From Perognathus longimembris pacificus (Eukaryota > Chordata > Mammalia > Rodentia > Heteromyidae): 64,000 nucleotides of DNA. The position numbers and the translations under genes are program-made. Positions 57,126 through 64,000 of this stretch are shown one piece after another (positions within the stretch are counted from its first letter, which is position 1; every line of letters begins with the position of its first letter). Under the pieces are notes generated by a model, which ran no database searches, was not told the DNA's origin, and saw only the letters and a list, made by a program, of their open reading frames with translations. Location: the NCBI RefSeq assembly GCF_023159225.1, contig NC_063171.1, forward strand, positions 8,109,886 to 8,173,885, given 5' to 3'.

Positions 57126-57724
57126 CAACATTTAAGCTTCGTACGTCAAGTGGCAAGAATGTAAACCTAGAAAAGCATACTTCAGTGTCCCTAATGCATG
57201 GAGTAGGCTTTGGACAGAAAATACTCCATTTGTCCTGAGAAGCTGTACTGAGCTGTGGGGAAAGATGAGACACAATTCCAAGAATTCCGTTTCTTCTTGC
57301 TGGTTATTTGTGTAATCACTTCCTTTGATGACTTGTTTTATATCACTGTTCTACAGCAGTTTGTATAAAGCCACTGGCAGCTTACTGTGTCAGACCCAGG
57401 AAGATTAGAAGATATTAGTGGAATGTTGTGGTCTTGATTGTAAAATGTGTTCTTCTCTCATAAATATATATCAGTACTCAGTTTCAGCTTCACTAATATT
57501 TATGAATAGTTATATGCATCTGTTGTAATATTACAATATGTATCTTTGAATATTTTATGTATACAAGGAAAGTTGCAGTGGAACTTATGCCCATCATGAC
57601 TCATATATATATACATATATATGGGTGTGTTTTTTCAAACAAGGGCAGTGGTAAGTTATTTTTCTAAAATAACTTCTGATGAAGGTAAAAATTAGTTAAT
57701 CACAGCAAATATTGCAACGGATGT

Positions 57725-58415
57725 TTCAATGGGTCTGGTTTATTTTGCTTAACATTTTTTCCAAGTCTTTCCATTTCCTTATGAATGGTACAATATCATT
57801 CTTTCTGATGGAAGCATAGAATCCCATTGTTTCCATATACCACATTTTCTTGATCCAGCCATCTACTGAGGGGCATCTGGGTTGAATCCATATCTTGGCA
57901 ATAGTAATGCTTCAATGAACATGATTTTTGGTGGTAGCTTTAGTGTGCTCTTATTTGTGGTCTATTGGATAGATGCCATGTATGGAATTTCGGGGCTATA
58001 TTCTTAGGAGAGGATCACAAACCTTAATCGTTGCATGCATGGACATATAAAATGATGTTTATCTAAATGAATTCCAAGAAATGGAAACAAGAGGTTTTTG
58101 TGTTATTTTGCTTTTATTTTCTTCTCCTTTGTTGCTGTTTTTGTTTTCTGTACCTTTTGTCTTGTAAGTAAGTTGTCTATTAAGGGTAAGGGGGAGCACA
58201 GAAATGGTGGGACAAAGGGTGAACAAATGTGGAAGTCATATTCACTAGACACTCTTAAAAATGAACTATACAACTTTTGGGGGAGGACAGGAGGGAAAAA
58301 TGAAGAAAACAAGGGAAGAAGTGACACTGTTCAAAAAGACATGTGCTCATTACCTGACTTATGTAACTGTAACCTCTCTGTATATCACCTTTACAATAAC
58401 AAAAAAATTATGCCA
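57725..58415 (+). mobile_element. L1 with 5' inversion
   Basis: 57725-57980 reads as the end of ORF2 on minus ('ttttccaagtctttccattt', 'atctactgaggggcatctgg', 'ttatttgtggtctattggat'). 57995-58410 reads as the following 3' UTR on plus ('aggagaggatcacaaacctt', 'atgtaactgtaacctctctg', 'atcacctttacaataac'). The inverted upstream part next to the forward downstream part is the twin-priming outcome. Confidence 0.85.
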
Positions 58416-58419
58416 TCTA

Positions 58420-60530
58420 GGTATCTATGAACCATGATACAAATATTTTGTGATAATAGTCAATAATTCCATTCATTTTGTGATTTTACAATGTCATGAA
58501 TCAAAAATGTGTAAATTCTCTGCAAAATCCATTGTTGATATCAATGAATTTGTTGTTTCTTTTAGTATATGCTATATTTTAATTTGATATAAATGATTTG
58601 GACAATTCAGCTTAGAAAATGCCCTTGTACTGTTTCAAAATAAGGTATCTAGGTTATAAAGTGAATATTCATTTTTCAAAATAAAGTATTTTTTAATGTA
58701 ATTCAATTTTGTAAATGGGTAGTGAAAATAATGGAAAATATTTTTGGTTACTCACTTCACTGATTAAAATACAAGAGTATGTAGAATTTTCTTAAATTGA
58801 AATACAAATCAAATGTTTTCAACAAAAACATTGTGTAAATTGAGGAGAACTAAAAATTTAAAAATGTACATTTGTTTTCATGACTTCTCATTACCACTTT
58901 TAAAAATTGATTATATACCCCAAACAATAATTACCCTTATATATTACTTTCCATTAATATATAACTACAATTCATTTAGCTATTTCTTACTTTTGCAAAA
59001 GTGACTACTAGAATTTCCTAAAGTTACTTGTTGATTGTGCTTACTTAAACTGTCTATACCTATTTGTTCCCATTTTATCCTTGTTAATTTACTAATCTAT
59101 CTGCAAAGGTCATGCACCTCTTGAAACTCAAATTAGTAGAAATCCTTACATCAGATATGAGATTTTTTTGTAAGGGAAAATTCACATCATCTTATGAAGT
59201 TACTATTGATTTGGTACACATGCTCTTTTGACCACTATTACTTGCTATGTTATTGGGTTTGTTTTTATGACATCTATTATGTTTATATATTTTATTTAAA
59301 TATTTTATTTGTATTTATTCTAGAATGGTTCAAAAGTTTATGAAGTCTTCTATTCCTCCAGAGACTATCAGCAAGATTAATAAACATAAGATGAAGGACA
59401 CATCTGACCATTTAGAAGCCTAGAAAAATGAAAATGTTAATTTATTTTTATTTTTTGTCTTTCATACCATTGTGTAGCAGAGCATTCACTAACAAAGACA
59501 GGGTGGTAATGATGAATAGAAAATACGTGCCACTGAATAAGTAACAGTAGGATAAAGGCCTTAACTGGGAAAGCAGTGTTCAGGGACTCATTAAGTCATG
59601 TTTCTGGAATTTAGACAGAAAACTTTTAATGAGATTGGCCAATTTGAAAGCCCACAGAGGCTTGCTAAATAGCTTTCCAATTAGAAAGAGTTAAAACTTT
59701 ATTTAGTCCCTTTGTAACTTGTGGTTAATTGGATCCTTTATGTATTAGAGGAAATGAAGTAAATTCTCATGGAGCAGTGTTAACAGACTCCAAGGATGTT
59801 GTTGTGTGGTTGTCATGGTGACTCTTGGCATAGAAATGAGTCTCATAGCAGTAAACTTATCTTTTTGTGAACCACATATTGAGCCAATTACCTGATGCCA
59901 GTCTCCATTTACTATTAAATGCTTACCAGTGACGTATCAGTTTTTAACATGAAGACGTGATTAAAGGACACCAAGGAATAATGTGAAAATAGAGAAATGT
60001 AAACTTGTAGATGCAAAGGAAATTAAGCTACATGATTCTTACTATAAAAAATTCATTTTGCAGTGTTTTTCTGTTATCTATTATAATAAACATGATCTAT
60101 ATAAAAATTATATATGACAAAACCATAATTTCCTATAAATACCTTGTTGGAGGATAGTTTATTATTTCACTTCATGAAGGATCATTTTGCATTTATGTAC
60201 AAATCCCTTTTTATATATGCCTTAAAATAGTGAAGAGCCCAGCTAAGTTATTGTCTTCAATTTTTCCAGCTTTTTAATACCCTCCAAGAAAAATATTTTC
60301 CTTAGAAGATGGGATAATTTAATAAAAATTGCAAATTTCTAACTTACACTGAGATATTTCAATCCTACGTAAAATCTAATATGCAAATGGAAACTCACAT
60401 AAAAACATATCATTTTACCTTAAAATTAGTTCTATCTTTAAATAACATAGTTCTATCTTTAAATAACCTTTTAAAAGTATATACATAATGCATATAAAAG
60501 TATAATCATTGACATTTTAACTACACCATT
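58420..60530. other. AT-rich stretch, largely unique-looking
   Basis: No recognised repeat or gene. A 30-codon reading near 59338-59423 (starts MVQKFMKSS) is too short and unsupported to call. Confidence 0.45.
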
Positions 60531-60539
60531 TTTTTTCCT

Positions 60540-61090
60540 CTTTCCAAGAGTGCCAGGACCACAGATCTCAATTTTGCTATCCACAACAGTGGTAGACTGA
60601 AACTCTTTTGTACTAGGACCCTACTTCTTTGTCTCTTTTGCAACTTCTCATATCTCACAGAGTTTTAATTCCAGAAGTACAGATAGTTCTATCCTGAACA
60701 TTATTGGTATTACTATTTGACCACACTCTGGAGAAATGATTCTGTTCACTTATACATGTTAACCAGGCCTCCACTTCATGAATTCTGCCACGAATGCTGC
60801 ATTCTGACAGTAGTAGTACTTTCTTACTCTGAACTTGACCACAATCCTGATTTCAGACCAAGTGGGATAACCTTGGTCACAGATTCCTGTGTAAAAGAAA
60901 AAAAAAATCAAATCCAACTTTAGGTGATAAAGTTGAATAAAATAATGTTACTATGTCTACTGTATGTGCAAAGATTCCACCTTATTCCCAGCAATCTACT
61001 CAGCAACCAACTTTAGGTGAAAGTCCCACCTACCAAAATGAGTCTGCAAATACTTAACATGGGATTTCTGTAAGAGAGGGCAGACATTAA
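60540..61090. other. Unassigned sequence of balanced composition
   Basis: Less AT-rich than its surroundings, with two occurrences of 'caactttaggtga' at 60916 and 61010. I do not recognise the family; an old LTR or retropseudogene is possible. Confidence 0.3.
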
Positions 61091-61099
61091 CACAAACAG

Positions 61100-61410
61100 T
61101 AAGACATACTTTTTTAAAAAGTTATAAAAATCAAAACACCAAAGAAACAAAGAAGTGTTCAGCAATAAATACAGAGAACTGGTGACATGAATTGCCTAGC
61201 AATGAATCCAAAACTAATATTGTTTATCATAAGCATGTACATGAAACATAAACAATGACTCAATGAATCCATAAAAATAAAAGAGCAAAAAAATGAGTCA
61301 CAAGTAGAACTTAATGAAATTCTGAAGTTGAGAATAAAGTAAATGAGATGAAATACATATTAGAGTGTCAACAAGAGAACAGTTTAATCAGAAATAAAGA
61401 AATACACATT
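61100..61410 (+). mobile_element. Possible ancient L1/HAL1 ORF1 relic
   Basis: A-rich text such as 'atgagatgaaatacatatta', 'gagtgtcaacaagagaacag' and 'tttaatcagaaataaag' resembles the coiled-coil part of old ORF1 sequences. Weak. Confidence 0.35.
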
Positions 61411-61414
61411 TGAA

Positions 61415-62205
61415 AACTTGTCCTCTGTATGGAGATAAGGCTGTTTGCTCTAAGTTGCTGTGTTTTCCATAAAACAGAAGCATTCAGGATGTGCTTTGTC
61501 CTGAGAGATGTCATTGTGAATGCAAATGCTGAGACAAAAATGATACTCCATTTTACTTTTACAGTTCAAAACTGCAAATCAACTTATCAAAGACTATTTA
61601 TTTTTTATCCTCTGAACTGGATAATTTCCCCCTCATGTGTCAGATTTCCTCAACTAAAAGATTCAATGTTTAACTCTTACCTGATTATAGGGAAAACAAA
61701 TTATATTTTGAGGAAAAGCCACAAGTAATTGCTTTTTATCCTAAATAATTTTACTTTATTTTAAAATGCAAAATAACCACAAAATAATGATCCTGAATCA
61801 TCAAGTTTAAACATGATAAGATGGATGAAGGTTGTAGAGTCTCTCTCTTGCCTAGAAACATATCTTTGCCTGACCTCCCAGAAGCACATTGTAGATGGTC
61901 TTTATTATCAAAGACAAGGTGACTTTAGATGTAAGAGGAGAGGAAGCTGGTTTCTGAGGAATATGCAGCTGGCTAGATAAGGTTAACAGAGTTAGAGGCT
62001 GATTTTTGCTGTTGTTCATTTATCAATGGGGCAGAGGTATATGAAGTAAGGATGCATGCATTCTACATTGAAAAGTGGGCATATGTACATCTTCATGGTT
62101 CTCCCATGAAATTAGACTTTTAACCACCAGAATCTGATTAACCAGGCTTTAAAAACTTGTTACTAGCTATAACTTTCCTTTTTTTAAATAATGCAAAATG
62201 TTTGA
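61415..62205. other. AT-rich stretch without recognised genes
   Basis: The 99-residue open frame at 61429-61728 has no recognisable domain and no flanking gene signals. Confidence 0.4.
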
Positions 62206-62207
62206 GG

Positions 62208-62284
62208 GTTTTAAAAATATTTATTATTGTTGTAAAAGTAATGTACAGAGGGGTTACAGATACATAGTCAGATGAAGATTATAT
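62208..62284 (-). mobile_element. Very short L1 3' end
   Basis: 'tttattattgttgtaaaagt', 'aatgtacagaggggttacag', abutting the next L1 end. Confidence 0.75.
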
Positions 62285-62285
62285 T

Positions 62286-62542
62286 CTTTATTCATTTCTT
62301 TATTGTCAATGTTATGTACAGAGGGGTTACATTTTCATATGTAAGGCAGTGCATACATTTATTATCCAACTTTTTACTCTCTCCCTCATTTTTTCCCTGC
62401 CTTGCCCCCTCCTTATTCCTCCCTCCCATGAGTTGAACAGTTGGTTTACACCATATAGTTTTCTAAGTATTGGTGTTGCATTGATTTGCCTTTTTATCCT
62501 TTGTCTCACAATTTTGGTATTCCCTTTCCCTTCCCTAGTTCC

Positions 62543-62594
<52 letters not shown>

Positions 62595-62815
62595 ATATTC
62601 AGGATAACAAAATCAGTTACAGTGATATCAGTGGTTAAAACCATAGGAAAGAAAGACAAAAGAAAAAGGGCATAATTTCACATGGTACATTGAAAATAAC
62701 AACAACAACAGTGATAAACCACTTGTTTCCACAACTTGGAGTTCATTTCACTTATTATCAACTTATATGTTTATATGGACATAGGTATTGAGCTATTGTG
62801 ATCTTCTGCTAGAAT
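62286..62815 (-). mobile_element. 5'-truncated L1 3' UTR with internal (CA)n
   Basis: Reverse 3' UTR landmarks ('tttctttattgtcaatgtta', 'cagttggtttacaccatata', 'cccttccctagttccagtac') with a (CA)23 tract at 62546-62591, ending near 'gagctattgtgatcttctgc'. Confidence 0.9.
62546..62591. repeat. (CA)n microsatellite
   Basis: 23 uninterrupted units inside an L1 3' UTR, at a position where other copies read 'atacctgtatatacag'. Confidence 0.97.
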
Positions 62816-62820
62816 TTCTT

Positions 62821-63305
62821 TTTGAACACCCCTTCATTCACTCTCCCCCAGTTTATCCCTCCCAACTCAACACCCCATAACTTGTATAGCTCATTTTCAA
62901 AATAATGTCATGTAAGTATTACTACTGCATTTATTCACTCTTTCACCATTTCTGTGCTTTCCCATCCAATGGCAGGTAAATAAGCAAACAAAATGAAAAG
63001 ATAACAAAAACAAAAGTAGCAATAAAGAAAAAATAAAAACACTTGTTTCCATTTCCTGGAGTTCATTATGATAAATATTATTTTATATGATCAGATGTAC
63101 ATAGGTATTGTGTTTCATGATCTTCCCCTAAGAATATAAATATGCAAGGGAATTCTATGCTTCCATCAGAAAGAATGATATTGTGACATTCATAAAGAAA
63201 TGGAAAGACTTGGAAAAAATTGCATTAAACAAAGTAAGCCAGACCCAAAGAAACAGAGGTTACATGGTTTCTCTAATTTGTGGTAACTAGAATTTGGCTA
63301 TAAAC
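62821..63305 (-). mobile_element. Older L1 with 5' inversion
   Basis: 62821-63130 is 3' UTR on minus ('acacttgtttccatttcctg', 'gatgtacataggtattg'). 63139-63300 is the end of ORF2 on plus ('gaattctatgcttccatcag', 'gacttggaaaaaattgcatt', 'gccagacccaaagaaacaga'). This order fits twin priming of a minus-strand insertion. Confidence 0.75.
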
Positions 63306-63401
63306 CTAGAAGTAAATACACTGGATGATGAAAGGAAAACATTACAACAGGTCCCTAGGCATGCACACAGAGTGTTTGAGGGTGTTTTTTGTTTTTTTTT
63401 T

Positions 63402-63423
63402 GGTTGTTGTTGTTGTTGTTGTT
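63402..63423. repeat. (GTT)n short repeat
   Basis: Seven GTT units after a T-rich tract. Confidence 0.9.
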
Positions 63424-63424
63424 C

Positions 63425-64000
63425 CTAGATATTTAGGTAAAAATTCTTGATTCACATACACGGACTTACTGTTATATTTGCAAAGTATGGATACGATGTT
63501 TCTTGAGTATATGAAAATTACCTGTAATATAACATAATGATGTGATAGTAAATGATTATTCATATATATGGAGAATGTTTATTATTAATGTTATATTATT
63601 TAAAATTTATTTAATTGTGGATGCAGTAGTTTACTTAAGAAAGTAATAAAAACTATAGGATATTCAAATTATTAGTGAAAACACCACAGGCCATACATAC
63701 CTCCTGGGTTAAGGAAGATTACAGGCTAGATGCATACCTCTGATATTATTTGGAGAGAACTATGTATTCATTTCAAGCTGTTACACTTTCTTTGACAGTT
63801 AGTTTCCCACATAATCTGAAGCTTGGAACCAGTGAAACAGAAAAATAAAATGTACCATTGGGAACTTGGAGAAAAATTTTCAGAACTTCCAAAGCCTTTT
63901 ACCTCTTCACTTCAGGGATAAGGCCCTTTCTGTAGACTTTTTCCTGTGTAGCTTATCCACTACAGAGTCAGTCCCCTGAGCAGACTATTTAGATGATTAC
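63425..64000. other. AT-rich sequence to window end
   Basis: Nothing recognisable. Confidence 0.45.

Noticed and set aside
59338..59423. Short reading MVQKFMKSS... as a retropseudogene of a host gene
   Set aside because: About 30 codons, no family recognised, no A-tail or duplication seen.
61429..61728. 99-codon open frame
   Set aside because: No domain or neighbour evidence; expected by chance in this length of DNA.
1..64000. CRISPR arrays, bacterial operons, phage or plasmid features
   Set aside because: The window is clearly mammalian nuclear DNA; the only regular arrays are microsatellites and one minisatellite without spacers.

Overview
This is a nuclear mammalian genome window, almost certainly from a geomyoid rodent (kangaroo rats, pocket mice, pocket gophers). 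The main evidence is a dimeric tRNA-type SINE present in many copies: an ID-like left monomer joined to a Geo right monomer. It matches the published description of IDL-Geo, which is restricted to Geomyoidea. The sequence does not let me choose the genus. Base composition is AT-rich apart from L1 5' UTRs and one minisatellite. There is one 500-N assembly gap (27279-27778). I see no intact host gene.

Host content is four broken olfactory receptor (OR) genes: an OR2M-like pseudogene (5473-6411, minus), an OR family 2 pseudogene split by an L1 (12690-13915, minus), an OR14-like pseudogene (18222-19198, minus) and an OR family 2 pseudogene (44677-45601, plus). OR2 and OR14 side by side is the make-up of the OR cluster at human 1q44, so I infer the window lies in the matching rodent cluster. 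A 3'-truncated 7SK snRNA retropseudogene lies at 19839-20076 (minus).

Most of the rest is retrotransposons, laid out as follows. 1-156: 3' end of an LTR-derived RNA copy. 2.4-3.8 kb: L1 3' ends. 4-23 kb: SINEs and short L1 tails between and inside the OR pseudogenes, plus a solo LTR (21653-22129). 25.1-27.2 kb: a non-autonomous endogenous retrovirus with the RNA-like order R-U5-PBS-internal-U3-R-poly(A), inside a target-site duplication, so it looks like an L1-made processed copy. 27.8-37.5 kb: an L1 on plus, split by a 6.6-kb full-length L1 on minus (14-bp target-site duplication) whose ORF1 is intact and whose ORF2 is broken. 48.2-52.1 kb: a HAL1-like element with a 32-bp minisatellite as its 5' end, ORF1 remains joined to the ORF2 tail, and an LTR inserted in it. 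53.5-55.95 kb: an L1 with its middle missing. 56-63 kb: very short and 5'-inverted L1 insertions.

The elements depend on each other. L1 ORF1p and ORF2p are the likely machinery behind the SINEs, the 7SK copy, the retrovirus RNA copies and the HAL1-like element. Repeated L1 and SINE insertion into and beside the OR genes is part of how this OR array decayed. The long AT-rich stretches between listed elements show no coding signal I can support.
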